Counted from the first letter of the stretch, positions 48,731-63,462 are shown. The stretch: DNA of 64,000 bases from Rallus limicola (GCA_022605955.1 JAKCOZ010000014.1:14514001-14578000); one strand, 5' to 3'. A program made the numbers and translations. The notes: generated from the sequence alone by a model not told the origin.

Positions 48731-51700
48731 ATTTGAGCTCTAAACTCCATGTGGGACCATATGAAACAAATTCTCAATGAAGTAATGGCAAAGTTTGTAT
48801 GTGTTTTCCTACTGCCTTCCTGTTTGTCTTGTAAAAGAGCTCAATTTTGCTCAGGCCTACATGGCTACTATTCAAATCATCACATAAAAATCAGTTTTCT
48901 AATAATTTAAAAAGTACTAACCATCTATAAAAACAGACACTAAGGATTCACTAATTATACCAATAATTAAAAAGAAATCTCTCTCCCAGTGCTGTAAATA
49001 ACTCATTTTATGTTATATGCCTGGGAAAAGTAGAGCCTCTCTTTTTTTCTAAAAGAAAAGAGTTGGAGTTTATTCTAAATGTTACAAAGTCAAGGACAGA
49101 AAATACAATTAAAAATGACATTTCAATCATAATCCCCTTTCAGATATGGTATGTAAAATAAAAGGTACATTTAGTAATGGATCATTCCACATAAAGGCTT
49201 AAAATGTCATGACTAACCATATTTTCTAACTTAGCTCTGTGTTTGTAGATAACCACTTGTTCCATTTGCCTCCTACACGCTGAGAGAGCTTTAAGTCACC
49301 TTCTCCAGGTGAAAGGATAATCCAGTTGTTAGACTGAAATATGAATTTGAGGAGCAGCTTTGTCATAAACAAAGGTCTGGGGACCTGCTGCAAATCCCTT
49401 ATTGCCATATGCAAACAAAAGGCAGTAAATGCTGCCTTTTCTGATGGTATCTGGCTCATGCAGACTTACCAGGAGGCCTAGATAAGCTTGTAGAGCACCT
49501 TACCTAGAGAGAAACACCTCAAAATGTGGGAACATTGATTCTGGGGAATCAGGCAAACATGTCAGAAGTAGAACACGGAAAATTACTTGTACAGGGTCTT
49601 TAGTGCCAACTCCTTGATCTGTTTTTATTTCACTGCACTTACTGGTGTGGCTGACTCCTGGCTATGTTTCAGCATCCTGTTTCCCTGGTGGTATGTGCAG
49701 TCTGCTGAATGGGACATTCCTGAGCTTTCACCTGAACTGGAGCAACTAGGTCTCTAATTTTATCCAGAAAGAGGTTATGTAGGGTTTGACCTACAGTTGT
49801 TCCACAGGGCAGGAGAATCCTCTGGTACTGATCATCCAAATAGTCTGGTCATCCACTGCCATTGCAGAAAGCATCATATTGGCACATGAACTCTAGCATG
49901 AAGAGATTAATGCTTAGAGAACATTTAAAAAGTTTAAGAGGTCTCAACCCAAAAGCAGGACCATGAGGGACCCAGAGAAGAGATAGGATCTTTATATCAA
50001 TGTTCCTCAAGCTATGTGGTGTTGGTCATCTACAGGGATGCACAGAGGAGTTTAAAAACAGAACTCAAACTAAATATGATCTGTCTTAAAGTCCCAGGAT
50101 AGAAACTGCCATGCAGAGCATAGGGCAGAAAAATATTGTGCATAACAAGAGCCATGTGCTAGAAATGACTGCAGAGGGAAAATGAAGGTGTATGGGACAG
50201 CTGTGGAGCCAGAGTTTTCATTAAGTGGTGTTCAGTGTGGAACTGACTGCCTGGTGCTAATTGTGGTTATTCTGGACCACTTGGCCAAGGCAGTGATCCC
50301 ACCCATAGAAGAAAAACACAAAAAGGGTAAACTTGTATACTTCAGTGCTCCAGTGACAGAATTCACTATCAAGTGTGTTGCAAAGTGAATAATTCAGAGG
50401 CACTTGGACATTATAAAAGAGTTGTGTAAGCAGGTACTGGATGCACAGTGGATTCTCATCGGTCCTTGAGTCAGCAAAGCAGGTGTTTAGTTCTGCTAAA
50501 CAAGGATGGATTAAAATGAGCATAAGGTCAAGGTCCCCGTTTTGTCATTTCTTTTCTCTTTGCTTGGGCCGTAACAACATCTGCTGTACTGCATCATCCT
50601 GCTAAGCATATCAGAACAATCAAGACAACACTTCTTAAAAAAAGCCAGTTGTTATTTCATACTAATTTCCTGACAGGAATGAAGCTAAATTGGTTAGAAT
50701 TTTTTTTTTATAGAACATCAGCATTTGGCAAATAAGGATGCATAAAAATAATTGAATACACTGTATATTTCACTAGAGCAGGCTTGAATAGTTCCTGTAC
50801 TAAATTACATATGTGGATCCCACTGTTTCATCTGAGATCATCTCGGCAGGGATGACTATGGAAATGCAAATTTACACTGCTGCTGAGTGCTTGCAGATTT
50901 TACACTATATGTCAATAACTCGCTTAAGGAACTTGGAATGGTTTTCTTGCTTTCTTAATGCTTAGAAATTCAAACATTCTGTTCTCCAAATTAGATAAAA
51001 TTATTTAAATCATAATGGTCTCTTCTATCTGCTCTGAGCCTCTTCTTGCTTGGTGTGAGAGGCTCCTGGTTTCCCTATTCTCCTTTGTGCCATGTATGAG
51101 TTTGTCCACCACACATCTAAAATATGGAGGGGACTTTGAGCCAACAGTCTTTCAAAAACATGATAAAATGTTAATTTTTCATGTAATGCTTTTGTCTTAC
51201 CAAAACCAGAGTCAACACAGGTGACAGCATTGCTATTCACACAAAATTCTGCAGTTACTTGATTATCTATTTTTTTTTGCAAAGTTTCCTTTAAAAATCA
51301 TCAAAAATTCTGACTATGTACTGACTGATGAAGCATTTTCTGCATGGAGGTGTTAGATATCTTGTTAGACAGCCTGATAGAGTTGTTAAAAGATAGCTGA
51401 GTTTTTGCCCATGCAAGCTGTTTTCACCTTGTCTTCCACAGAATATCACAGCCAGATTGACTCCAAGTCTGGCACAAAACTGGCACACTACTAATTGCAT
51501 CAATCCCTGCAGTAATGAAGCAGCAGCAAATGACCAAGACTGGTCTGCTTAAGGTTGGGAAAAAAAAAAAATCTCAAAAAAATATTGTCTGTTTGTCTTC
51601 TGTTAGAAAAATCTGGTTTTTCCCTAAGCATCAGAGGGAAGGAAACTTATTGTCCTATGAATTTGTTTGGTGATTGATTTCACAGCCTGACATGACATCT

Positions 51701-54700
51701 TGTTCAAGCCTTACCATCAGCAGGGTTATTTAGAGGGATTTTTGATCTTATAGACTTTCTGGTATCTAGTAAGCATTGAGCCCTTTCCTTCGCAGGAAGC
51801 ACTGGTAGCCTGACTCCATCCAGTCTTAGTGGAACTGGTAGGACCTTAAGATCTCTGAGAATGGCATCACTCTCACATGTTTGGTTGAGCATATTATTAG
51901 GAACTGGGTGGACAGATAAGCACAGCACTTATCTAGCCTCATGTAACTGTGTGCTGCTTGCCTTGCTAAAAAGGATATTAAACACTGTTGTTTGTAGGCT
52001 AGTCAAGCTCCCATTTTGGGATACAACTGATTTTTCAGGGGATTATTCACTTTCTTCCAGTTTGCTATAAGGCTCATGCATACTTTCTCAATCTGCTAAA
52101 ATTCAGTTGTAGAACAAATTTAGGGGTGTTTTAAAAAAATAAACCATTCTGAAAAGCAAACTGAACTTGGATGAATCATCTTAATATAAAATGGTCTTTC
52201 TGTTATCTCTGCTCTTTAACTCTTTCTGAGGGCAAAGGTTTTTAGCAATCACAATGAAAGGGACAGCACATTTCTGTGGCAGTGCTGAAGGTGCTTTTAG
52301 CCTGAAACAATGAGTACCACTAGAAGTGAGATACTCTTAGGAAATGTGCCTGGAGGCCTGACTGACTGAAGTATGCTGCTCTAGGCTTCATTAGCTGTGG
52401 ACATGTTTTGTCATAGGTCAAAGAGCAAGAGGAAGTCTAGGTCGACAGAATTTCTAGCCACCCCAAGAATAGAGTGGGTTGGATGCTCTCCAGTCAAACC
52501 ATTTCTCTGTAAGAAAATTGTGACTCATCACATCTGGAATGGTTTGTGGCACCCTGTCAGCTTTAGCAAACTGACAGCGAACTGTAAGGTTTTCATCAGT
52601 TCATGCTTGCTTGCCTGGCAGGAGGTCGTAGACCTCAGCAACAGTCACTTCTTCAGCACCATGGGACTTCTGTGGGGTTTTTATTGCTGCCAGGAGCTCT
52701 CACAGTCATTTAGAGGCCAGAAGCCCGAAGAGCCTTTGGTCCATTCGGAGTTTGTTCCATTCTTGTGCAGCTGAGAGCTCATGCTGAGGGCCCCTCTCAT
52801 GCAGACATGAGAGACACCGTTGAAATTTCCAGATATAAACTGCGGGTTTTTTTCCTGAAAAAAAGTAGCTATTTATATGCACAGAAGTAATTTACACATT
52901 CTTTGAGTGAAAAAGAGAGTCAACAGGAAGATTCTCAAACTTCAGCATTTATTTCTGCCCAGAACAATCTTCCTTCCATATTTGGGAGAAGAAAAAGCTG
53001 AGAAGTTGTTTTCTCTGTTTTGATGGTGCCTCATGTGGAAAGGAAGACTTAAACAAGCCACCTAAAAAGCATGTTCTGCGTAAAAAGCTGACTCCAGACA
53101 CATTTGCCAATGAGCTGGAATGCTGATTCCTGCATTCCCAGGCTGCCTTACCTGTGGACTCTTGGGCTTTGTCTGTCTCTGACTCCTTGTTACCCTGGGA
53201 GCTGGGCATTAAGCAAGAGTCTGTCATGGTCTCGATTTTCATTTTCTTCAACATTTTTTAAAAATCACTCACTTTTCATGGGAAGCTCATGAAATTTCAT
53301 TTTATTTTATGCCAAAGAGGGAAGAAAGAAGTCTGGAGTTTCCTACGGAGAAATGTCAACTTTTAACATGGAATAGCCTTGCTAGAGGCCACAGTGTTGC
53401 AGCCTTAGGAATGATGGGAGCTGGGTAGAATAGCTGGAGGCAATCCGAAGTGTCCGTTTACTGTGATGTAATTTTATTTTTAATGAGAACAGCAAAGTGC
53501 TAATGCCTTGACAGCCAAAGTCACAATAAACTCTAGGTGTAGTGAATGTAGGGATGCAGACCTGCTTGCAAATACTAAGAGGTGTGAGTCTTTGATGAAG
53601 TCATCTGTACTGCCAAACATTGCCCACATGTGCTGTTCTCACATAAGGATTTTTCAACTGTTACTTCTATTAAGAAATAGCCTTCAGAAATTACAGAACA
53701 TAATTTGGAGGAAAAGCAGAGCATTTTTGAAATCTCATCTCTGCCACCCCCTCTCCAACATCCCATTGTCACCATTTCCTTCCATAAATGACTTGAAATA
53801 ATTAGAGCTTTTTAACAAATCTGAAATGATATTTGCCAGTGACCTCTTCAATAGTGCTTGTTAGCAGGGGGATGTTGATTAGCCAGTCACCCACAGTTTC
53901 TTCCTTTTCTCATTCTTGGGAAATCATCTTGGTGAGATTAAAATGAATGACATTGAATATGCTGTTTTCCTTTGGTTCCAGGGAAGGAGAGCTGCCTCTT
54001 TCACTGTGTTGCCAAAGCTTGTCCTCTACACTTTCAAACTAGCATGAGTCATTTTTGCAGAGAGCTGGATATCTGTCTGCTAGTGAGGCTGCAGGTGTCG
54101 GGAGTTATTCCCTAAGTCCTCTTCAAACTCCCTGCTTGCTGCTGTGTTCCCCAAGCACTACTGCTGCCTCTTTGCTTGCTATGTTGAAACATGCGTTTGA
54201 CTCTTGCTAGGTCTTTGTTGCTGGGAAGCACTGATCCTGGTCACGTTCAGTCACCTCTGATACTAAAGGTGTCTGCATGTTCTCTTTGAAGGAATTACAA
54301 GCTTGAAGGGAGAGGCCATAGTTTGCATGAGAACAGCTGGACTGTTTGGAGAACAGAGACAAGCCTTCACATGTGCAAACCTTTCTTCTGGTCTGAGGGA
54401 GATGTAGTGGGCAGGTTCATGCTAACTAATATTGCTTAGCTATCACAGTCACAAAAATGCCACCATTGTTGCATAGTAACACTGTCTGTAAGAATACTGG
54501 AGAAATAGAAAATAGAAAGCTGGGGAGGGGTGCTTCAAAGTTTTGCTATTCTGTATGAGAAACTGTTCCCCAAACTGAAATAATTTTGTTTGGTATTTTT
54601 CCTAGATTTGTACTCACACAAATCTGAGTCCAGAGTGAATACAATCGATTAACAGGGTCAGAAAAGTATTTATCAGCAGGTATCTTTAAGATTGCCTTTC

Positions 54701-57015
54701 TCTCTTTGGCCTTGTTTTGGGGGCCAGGTCATATTCCCTCAGCCCTGCAGAGCTTCATTTTCCTTCTGGCCTGAAGGATGGTTCTCTGCTCATATCTATA
54801 ATAATGCCTTTATGATGTCAAAATGTTAGGACCAAGCATGAGACTATTCAGTTTGTAAATAAGAGCAAAATCTATTAGGCAAGCAAGAATTCATCATTTC
54901 AAACCCAGGTTAAGAACAGTGGGTAGAAAAAGCTGCTTGAAACTGCATTAATAGGAATATAGATCCTGTCATATACTCACTGGAATTTTAATTTTTCTCA
55001 TGCAAGAAGTGGGCTTCTATATGAGGGTCATATTAATTATGTCTTAACTTCAGTCATTTTAAGGCTGACCCCTTGATTTCATGAAGTATCTTAGTTCTGT
55101 TGGGGAACAGAGGAACAGAGGCAGGAAGTTCCTGAGAGTAATTCACCCTACCTCTCTAAGAGGATGAATTGCCCCATGTACCTGTCCTGGATTGCCTTTC
55201 CTTTAAGATAGCTTAAGTTAGGTGAGATGAGCCCCGTTTCCCAAAGTGAAAACATAGATTTTTCCCTGGCCCCTCTTCTCACCAGCACTATAGGGAAAAA
55301 TAGTGGATATTTAATCAGTTTGCAAGATCCCTGCAAGATGATGCCTTTTTTTTTTTTCATTTTTAAAGATTGTGATATTATGTAATCCGTATAGAGTTCT
55401 TTACATTTGACAGAAATAAAATGCACAGCATTTATCCCTATATTGCACAAGGCCCTGGACGTGCAGTAATCAGCACTTTATACAGCCAAAGCAACATTCT
55501 AGGAGACCTGCTGTAAAGCAGAGACAGACTCAGTGGCTGTATGATCCCATGTTTGTGGTAACTTTGATAAAGAGGGGGAAATGGGGATTGTTGTTCCACA
55601 AGGAGGTTTGGATAGTTTAATCCTGGGGGTTTTAGTGGCAAAGGCAATATGGCTGGAGGAATTTATATTTGATTTAAAGCCTAGAAGTCAGCAGACTTTC
55701 TTCATGCACATGGAAACAGTAGGGCACTGGGAGGCTTGTATTTTGCAGAATCAGCCCCTTATTTACAGTTCAAGTTTATAAATAAAATTGAGAAATAAAC
55801 TTTTTTCAAGGCCAGGACCAGAGCAGTCCATTTTGAGGGGAGGTCTTTAAGTTCCCATAAATATTTACCATTTTGTAGCCTGATCCTAAAGTGAGCAGGG
55901 GAGCAGTGGCTGTTCAGACTGTATAGAGACCTTCTGTATAGAATTCCTTATATGGGGAACTTTCTTCAATGTGGATCATGGTGCCACCTAGCCACAGGAC
56001 TCTGCCAAAGTGTTACTAGTCAATATGAACTAAGAGCTTTTACTGGAGGAAAAACTCAATCTTGCAGATCCCATCAAAAGACCCTTTCCTTCAACCTTTA
56101 TCAAAACTGGGAAGTTACTCATTTCAGTAGTGATAGTAAAGTCTACTCTGCATCTCACAGGCATCTAACCACTTTCTAGGAACCTCAAAACCCACAGAAG
56201 CAATTTCTGGGTAAACCTTAATCTGGGTATTTTGACGCAGATGTCTCTTTCCTCAAAATAAAGGTGCCACTTCTCCTTGTTTATTCTACTCTACCTTTAC
56301 CATTCTCTTTTCCTTAGAAAAGGCTGCAACCTCAATCATTAAATTGACACTTTTAAGAATAAATTTGCCTGGATACGCTTATACAAATATGAAGTCATTA
56401 GACTTTGGCCTCTGCTTTAGATTTTGCCAGAAAGGCACTTCTCACAGTCATCTCCATTCAGCCAAGATGGGAACTTTTATAAAAATATTATGCAGCTCAA
56501 TAGAATGAATTGACCATTTATCAGTTTTGGGCCACATCCCATCTTCAGCAGTTATCTTATGCCACTCTATCCTATTCTGAGGGATTTCATGTGAAAACAG
56601 ACGGAGCTGGTAGACGCTCAACCTTTCCTTTCAAACCAAGACTACAGGCAAAATATCCAAAGCACGTTGATTTAATATGTACTGATAAGGCCAATGTCTT
56701 GGCAGAAAAATTCAGTAGTGTGATTAAGTGAGGAAGTCTAATAGGCTAGTACATGCATGCTTTAGTACAAAAAGTTGCACTTCATAGCAGCAAAGTATGA
56801 TTAGCAAGAATTAAGAAATCCCTATTCTGGTAAATAAACATTGTCTATAACACCCAGTAGCTGTGCAGCAACAGAAATGGAAGGAAAATGTTCGATACTA
56901 GTCTTGTTCAATCTGAAGTGCTCTGATCCCATGAAATGTGCAAATAAACCTAGCTGCCAACATCTGAGTAGTCACATGGAATTATCAGCTCCATGGAATT
57001 TTCTTCAAATGGATA
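48731..57015. other. 8.3-kb gene-free stretch
   Basis: No gene or repeat family recognised. A-runs lie at 51560-51571 and a T-run at about 55349-55358. Open frames such as 52397-52774 (125 codons) are within chance expectation and show no domain. Confidence 0.55.
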
Positions 57016-57102
57016 ATCACAGAATTGTAGGGGTTGGAAGGGACCTCAAGAGATCATTGGGTCCAACCCCTTGCCAAAGCAGGTTCCTTAGGGCAGATCA
57101 AG
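57016..57102 (-). repeat. CR1 LINE fragment, 3' end
   Basis: 'atcacagaattgtaggggtt' followed by 'ggaagggacctcaagagatc' and 'aaccccttgccaaagcaggt' is the reverse complement of the CR1 3' end of the same subfamily type as 31110-31320. Only about 87 bp remains. Confidence 0.88.
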
Positions 57103-57724
57103 TCTCAACTTACAGCTTCAGGTGGTGAATTTACTCCTAGCCCAGGGCCTGTACTAAAATCTCTGAATTTGGATGGAAATAATGCCAACCAGATTCTTTT
57201 CAGGAGAATGTCAAATGCCAGCTACTTGTAGTCAGGAGGCAAATATGACGGTGCCCAAAATAGGTGTGGAAAGCATAATAAGATAGCATCAGTGCATGAG
57301 ACATGCCCTTGAAACTTCTCATCCAGAAACGGGATCTGTTTCTGAAGAGGGGAATAGTGCTGGGAATCAAGGCTACAAAGCTATGTGGCTAAAAGATGCT
57401 GTTAAACTGCTGTGTGGCCTGAAAGGTATTTGGGAAAGAATGAAGTGGGAAGATGTCACTCAAGGATGCCTTAGTGTTAAGTCTGTAGTTTTATGATTGC
57501 AAAAGGAAGAAAAATGTCTGTAAACCTCTAAAGTACTATGGGAGCACATGTAAGAAGAGGTCAGTTTTCTGGAAGCTGGTCGTTTGAAGGTTATTCTGAC
57601 CTATGCCTTCTCAATTGAACTTCCTGAAATGCATGAAGTTAGTTTTCTAAATAGAAGATGGATTAAAAGCTCCAAAAAGCTGATGTCACTTGATTCTTTT
57701 CTCTGGTAGATCCCTTGTTACACA
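57103..57724. other. Gene-free stretch between two CR1 pieces
   Basis: Nothing recognised. No sign that it belongs to either CR1. Confidence 0.55.
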
Positions 57725-57802
57725 GTCATCATAGAAACATTTAATTGAGAAGGGACCCTTGGAAGTCAACTGATTGAGCTGCTGCTCAAAGAGGGCTAGT
57801 GA
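57725..57802 (-). repeat. CR1 LINE fragment, degraded
   Basis: 'tcatcatagaaacatttaat', 'gagaagggacccttggaagt' and 'gctgctcaaagagggctag' follow the reverse complement of a CR1 3' end with many differences. It seems older than the copy at 57016. Confidence 0.6.
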
Positions 57803-60800
57803 AAAAGACTGGAATTTCTAACTTAAAAATCTTCACTGGCAGTGGCATAAACTGTGTTCTTTGATTTCAGTCACTGTGATTAGTGTAGAGATTGGGGAAA
57901 TGGAGAGAGATTTTAAACCACCTCTTTGATTTTCCTGTATTTTTGTGCTCTTAAGACTGCCTGGCTCCCTGTAAATTGAGACCTCTCTAAAGTATGTTTT
58001 GTTAATGGGCCGTGAGAAGGAAAATAGTTTTAGCTTTCCCTACTCTGCCTATGTCTTTTGTTCCCATTTTAGAGGAGTACAGTGGGAGCAGAGAGAAGTG
58101 CTGGAATAGGGTCATTCCCACAACCTGTGCTGAGGGGGGAGGCTCCTTTGCCTAGTCCCACAGTACCTTTCATGCCGAAAGATCAAACGTAAAACTTCCT
58201 TATGTCTTTTTCTGTACTGAAAGAAACAGTACAGGGGACCTATGCGTTTATGTTTCCAATAATCATGTTTGCTAACACACACAGCCCAGCTGCGTACAAA
58301 CCTCTGCTATCTGCAGGGAGCCGGAATCCATCCACATCTGCTGGATTTCAAATTGGCACTTTATGTATCTCTCAGAAAACCAATAAGAGGCATGTAAAGA
58401 AATGAGATGTATTTTCCAGTTGAGAATTTCCCTGTAATTAGAAATATTTCAAATCCTCTTTTTCTATTTCAGTAATCTAAAATGGAAAAACTCATCATAA
58501 GCAAAAGGCAAGCAGTTTTCAATCTGCATGTGAGGCATCATTTATCATTAGGAGCTATGAGAGCATGACCATTAATTTTTTATTTTCCAGGTCTTTCATA
58601 TCTTGTATTTTTTAACTCACTTTTGTATTACGTTTTTGAATGATAAAGTGTTCAATTCACTGCTTAGGGATTGTTCTCAAACTCTTTAATATAAACCACA
58701 TCTATTCAATATTGAAGGATCTGACTTAAATTAAATCTACAGAAGAAGGGATATTCAAAGTTCTCTATTTTTATGAGTGTATCATTCATCTTCATCTGTC
58801 ATGTCAGTGTCTCTCTGTACCGTAAGACTGTGCACTTGTCTTGTCCATTCTAAATTGCTTACATATCCTTGAAAAAACAGGGGGAAAAAGATCATCAGTA
58901 GTGAGCATTTTGTCATCAACTTCACAGAGCCCAGAATTCAGCTTTCAATGAAAGGAGTGCTACTTATATGGAATTCTCTGCTCACTTACCGTAGAAAATT
59001 AAATAGCGGGAGTAAAACTATGGAAATGATGCTCACCCTAGTTATGCAAGTGTTAATCAAAACTGAGCTCTGTGGATTTAAATGGAGGTGCAGCAAGGTC
59101 GATCAGCTGCCAGCCAAGAACCAGGTTCATTAAGAGCTTAGGGAGTGACTGCCACCAATTTTCCAGACGTTGCATTTTCCCATATCATTGCAGGGTGAAT
59201 GGGAAGGTATAAGCAGCAGTAAATAGCAGAAGAGTATAGGATAAAGTAGTGGGGAGAGGTTGACCGTAATCTTCTTGTGAGTTGTTTTCCTGCTGTGTGT
59301 TCCTTTCCCCTGCAGTTGGTTTGCCAGCCCACAGAATGTCAAGCTATTGCAAGACACACCGTTTTAGCACATCTGTCAATTCTCCAACCAGCATTTACTT
59401 CATTTCTTTATACATGCTTACACATGCCATCTAAGAAGGCATGTATACAGACATATGAACCTGAAATGTTGTTCATGGAGACTTGCAGTAGTCTGGCCCC
59501 TTTGGAGATGCAGTAAATCATCTGTGCACCAAACTGTGTAGGAATGTGTTCTTCAAAGCACTTTTGGTACAAAAGTTTCAGCCTGTGATCAAAAGTAGGC
59601 TTATACAGTGTCTGCTACTTAGAGTAGTTGCACACCATATACACTCTGGAGAACATTTGCACGCTTTTAATGCAGTTTAGAAACAGTTTCTCAGAACAAA
59701 ATATAATATAGCTCATCACTACCAATCTGGATAGCTTTTAGAGCTTAATTATTTCTTTCCTTTCTTAAAGTCCAAATGCTTGACTCACTTCACAATGCCT
59801 TCTCTTGTAGAGAAACGCTATCATGCATAGGTTATACTACCATAGCTACAGGACCCCATGCATAAATACACATCAACATGTTCCTTAAAAAAGATGATGC
59901 CTCCTATGAGCTCTTGTAATGAACTCGCTACTATTTATAATAGGGACTTTTTGGGGTTTTGGACTTTTTTGTTAGATCAGTTAGAAATTTATTATTTTCT
60001 TATTTATGCTACTGTAACTCCATTGCTTCTAATGTTTCAGCAGCCAGTGTAGTTCAGAGGACAACTTGACGTTTTGTACTTAGGTTCTTAAAGAAATTAG
60101 TGTGAAATTGCAATTCCGTTATTCCAAGGTGTGCTGTTGTGAGAAAACAAGTTCAGGGCAATACCATTTGGTCATGACATCTCTAGGAAACCCAAAAGCT
60201 TGGATTCCAAATAAAAAGTCTCAGTAACCAGAGGTGATTTTTGTTTGCTAATCTCTACTACATCCGTATCCTCACACTGTCCTGCAGCGGGCTTGTGTGG
60301 GTTTTTTTTTAACATTCTGGTCTGGACACAAGCAGAATCTCTTTATGTAACAGCTTTCTAGACTCCAAACCTCCAGCAAGCAGAAATGCCTGACTGCAGA
60401 GCAGTATCCCTGCCGTTCAGCTGAGGAAAGCTCTGTTTGCCTTCGCCATCTGCATCCCTCCGGTGCTTCTAAGAACACCGTGCAGTGGGGTGACTAACTG
60501 GTGAAACGCTCTTCTGGGAAGAGTTAGCACAAAATGCAAGGAACCTGAAAAGAATGAACTCACTGTGTGGTTGTGGGAGGGGGTGGGAATGTGTGTGCAC
60601 ATGAAATTCAAACCAAATGTCTTGCAGAATTAAGGTGGGTTTGCAGAGAGACCTCCTGTGTTAAAATTGAAAGCTGCTCATGTTCTGCAAACAGCAAGAG
60701 ATGAAAAATGAATGCTGTGGACCCTGCAGATTTGTAGTCACCTGGGAAGTTGGGCATGTGTGAAGCTTCCAACACATAAGCAGCCACGTTGAAGTCAGTA

Positions 60801-60889
60801 CCCACGAGTAAGCCTTTTCCTGTATCGGGACCTGGTTATGAATTATTGGCTTAATTCTAATTCTTGCTACACAGGACTGCTTTTAAATC
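57803..60889. other. Gene-free stretch
   Basis: No gene recognised. A small inverted repeat ACATGCC (59422-59428) and GGCATGT (59438-59444) is present. Confidence 0.55.
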
Positions 60890-60965
60890 TAAATTAATTC
60901 ATTAATGCTTACAGGGCACACTGAGATCTTCCAATGTGTATGGCACTATTGAAATGTTAAGTGTC
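60890..60965 (-). repeat. MIR-like SINE end
   Basis: 'aattcattaatgcttacagg' then 'gcacactgagatcttccaat' and 'ggcactattgaaatgttaag' match in order the 'attaatgtttgtaaagcactttgagatcc...ggcgctatat' module found next to MIR-type cores in amniotes. Confidence 0.5.
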
Positions 60966-63349
60966 AGGATAACTCATGCTTGCAAAAGCAGCTGAAGATG
61001 GATTTACTTTACGTAGCAGACGGTAATGGCTCACTTGGAACAGTTGCACATTCTATTGGGTAAATAACAGGAGTGTTATAAATTATAGCAGTGATATGTT
61101 TACATAATAGACAGTAACCACTCCAGAGGAACCATAACAATCAGCTTAATAATATGCATTTTGAAAATGATGGAAATATATGTAGATGTGAGGAAGCAAA
61201 ATGGCTGTAGGAGACAAAGAGCTGACAGTTCCTGATAAATACTGCACGTTTTCAATGCTGTATTTTAATGGTTTTATACAAACATGTCCATCCGGTGGCT
61301 TAACGTGACAGCAGAGCAGAAAAAGGGTTGTGTTCCAGAGGCTGTTGCTAATGTATACAGCAGTGCTGTTAAAGGTGCTATGGATGGGCTGTACAGTGGG
61401 CTGCTGACTTTGCAAGTCAGTCATTGCTGCTAAAAGCTTTCAGGCGTGTTTGTTCCTCAGAACAGCTCCCTTCATCTTCTCAACCCCCTTTTGGCTGTCT
61501 ACCTTCACGTAAGCTTCCTCCCACACTTTAAAAAATGTGACTACTTCTTTTCTACCAGGCATGTTGCCTTTCCTCCATCTGCAGAATGCCTCAGGAAAAA
61601 AAAAAAGTCCTCCCAGCTTCATTCTCTGGCTCTGGAGCATTTACCTAGTTGTTTCTACCTTATCGTGCCTTAATTTTAAATAATCTGGGTAGTGAAGTTC
61701 TGGTAAGGAGTGCTGCTCTGTGAAGCAGTATGAAACTACATATTGTATACTAATAACCACACTGTTGATGGCACTACGTGTGAGGGGAAATAATGCGGTA
61801 GCATTAACTGTAAGAGTGAAACCAAATTTTTGACTGGAGTTATTCTGCAGGTGATTGTGAAACATTTTTTCAACAAAAGCAAAAATGTGTTTTTGACCAA
61901 AGGATTTTTTTTTTTTCAGGGGAAAAGCATCTTTTGATCAAAATCATCCATTTTGGAAAGGAAAAAGAGGGGGAGCATTAGAAAAAGACATCATTTTAAT
62001 TTAAAAAATAAAATTTAGGAGAAAAATAATGATAAAACTTCCTTCTTTTTTTCCCCAAAATATTCTGTCAAAAATGATAATATCTGTCTGCTTTATTCTA
62101 TAGCTTCATTGACCACTACATAGTCCATATAAGAGCTTTTGTCATAATTCTTCCACCATTTGGAGAAAAATACCTAAACTGTAGCACTGCCTTTTGTTTC
62201 CTCATCTGTTACAAAATAATGACTGTACTCAAAATTTTAAGCATTAAGAATAAGCTAAGAACACTTAAAAACTTATATTAGGACTGAAACTATTTTTAGT
62301 ACCTTAAAATAACAAGCCTAAAGACAGGAAAATTTGTCAATGTGGAGCTCGGTTAACCCCTGCGATGTGGTGGCTATATTACAAACAAGGAGAAATATAT
62401 TCTTACAGCTTCAGTGGAGTACAAATCATACTGCTCTTTCCATATTTATCAGGATTCTGTTTCTCTCTAAGTCAATGAAGTTTGGAGCCCCATGGCAAGA
62501 AAGGTTTTCTGTGGGGCAAATCGCATGGGAGTCCAGAAATCAAGAGGGCTGTTCATCTGCTTTCGTCATCTGGGGTGATAGGCGAGGAGGAGGCAGTCTG
62601 GTAGAGCTGGAGAAAGGAGTTTTGGAGATGTTGTCCACGGACAAACTGGGATTGGTTTTTCAATTATAGTTAGCACTAAGGAATTGAAAAATTTGGTGGT
62701 GAGGGGGGACACCTGGGACTGGGGGAAGCTCATCCCTATTCCAAAGCTCTTGTACATCCAGTTTATTTATTAGGCATCTCCCTTCTCCAGACAATGAACC
62801 TAGACTGGAGTTTTAATGCCTCCCTTGAAGCTTAGCTCCGCTGCATGCTCCTTGCCACCTCCCCTCTGCCGTGAGGGACTCTAGTCTCTTCCCCTACACC
62901 TATAGTAGGAAGTCAGGAACAGAAAGGTCTGGGCACAAGTCCCATGTCAAAGCTGAAAGAGAGGAGCAGTTTTGGAGATTATATGGATTTTTATATTCCT
63001 AATAAGGATTGTTTATGAATGATTTTATAAAGATTTTGCTTCCTTGAGGATTCCCTTCCCAAACTACAATATCTCAGTGTTAGTGTACACGGCAGATCCA
63101 GAGGTTTCGAGTCAATTAGATGAAGCTATGGGGAGGAAGGGGCTTTGGATTTCATTCTTATCTGTGTGTGCAGCAACTGGGTTAGGATGAGGACATGTTC
63201 AAAAGATTGATTTTCTTTTCCTGTAAATACAATGGAGGGATGAGTCTTTTCAACTACAGAAAAGCCGCACCCTACCATAACAGGATCCCCACCCTGTCTC
63301 TGCTCAGTCCTTGTGATAAAAGCCCCACGCTGTGGGCAATACAGATTAG
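60966..63349. other. Gene-free stretch, AT-rich
   Basis: A T-run (about 61907-61916) and A/T-rich DNA (61860-62300). No gene or repeat family recognised. Confidence 0.55.
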
Positions 63350-63399
63350 TTTTAATCTGTATGTAGGAAGAAAATAATTTTTAATCTGTAGGTAGGAAG
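63350..63399. repeat. 21-bp direct repeat, period 29
   Basis: Copies at 63350-63370 and 63379-63399 agree at 20 of 21 positions (TTTTAATCTGTA then T/G, then GTAGGAAG). Followed by further 'gtaggaag' words, so a small local duplication. Confidence 0.8.
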
Positions 63400-63432
63400 G
63401 TGGTAGGAAGGAAATCAGAGAGGTAAGGATTG

Positions 63433-63462
63433 CGGGGGCGGGGAATGACGCATATGACCGTG
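63433..63462. promoter_or_regulatory. GC box with CRE-like word
   Basis: GGGGGCGGGG (63434-63443) is an Sp/KLF consensus; TGACGCA at 63446-63452 resembles a CRE/AP-1 half-site. CpG is otherwise scarce here, so the cluster stands out. There is no TATA box, CpG island or open frame next to it. Confidence 0.25.

Noticed and set aside
48550..48777. Minus-strand frame of 75 codons that looks protein-like
   Set aside because: It is the C-terminal tail of CR1 ORF2 inside the CR1 copy at 48312-48730, not a host gene.
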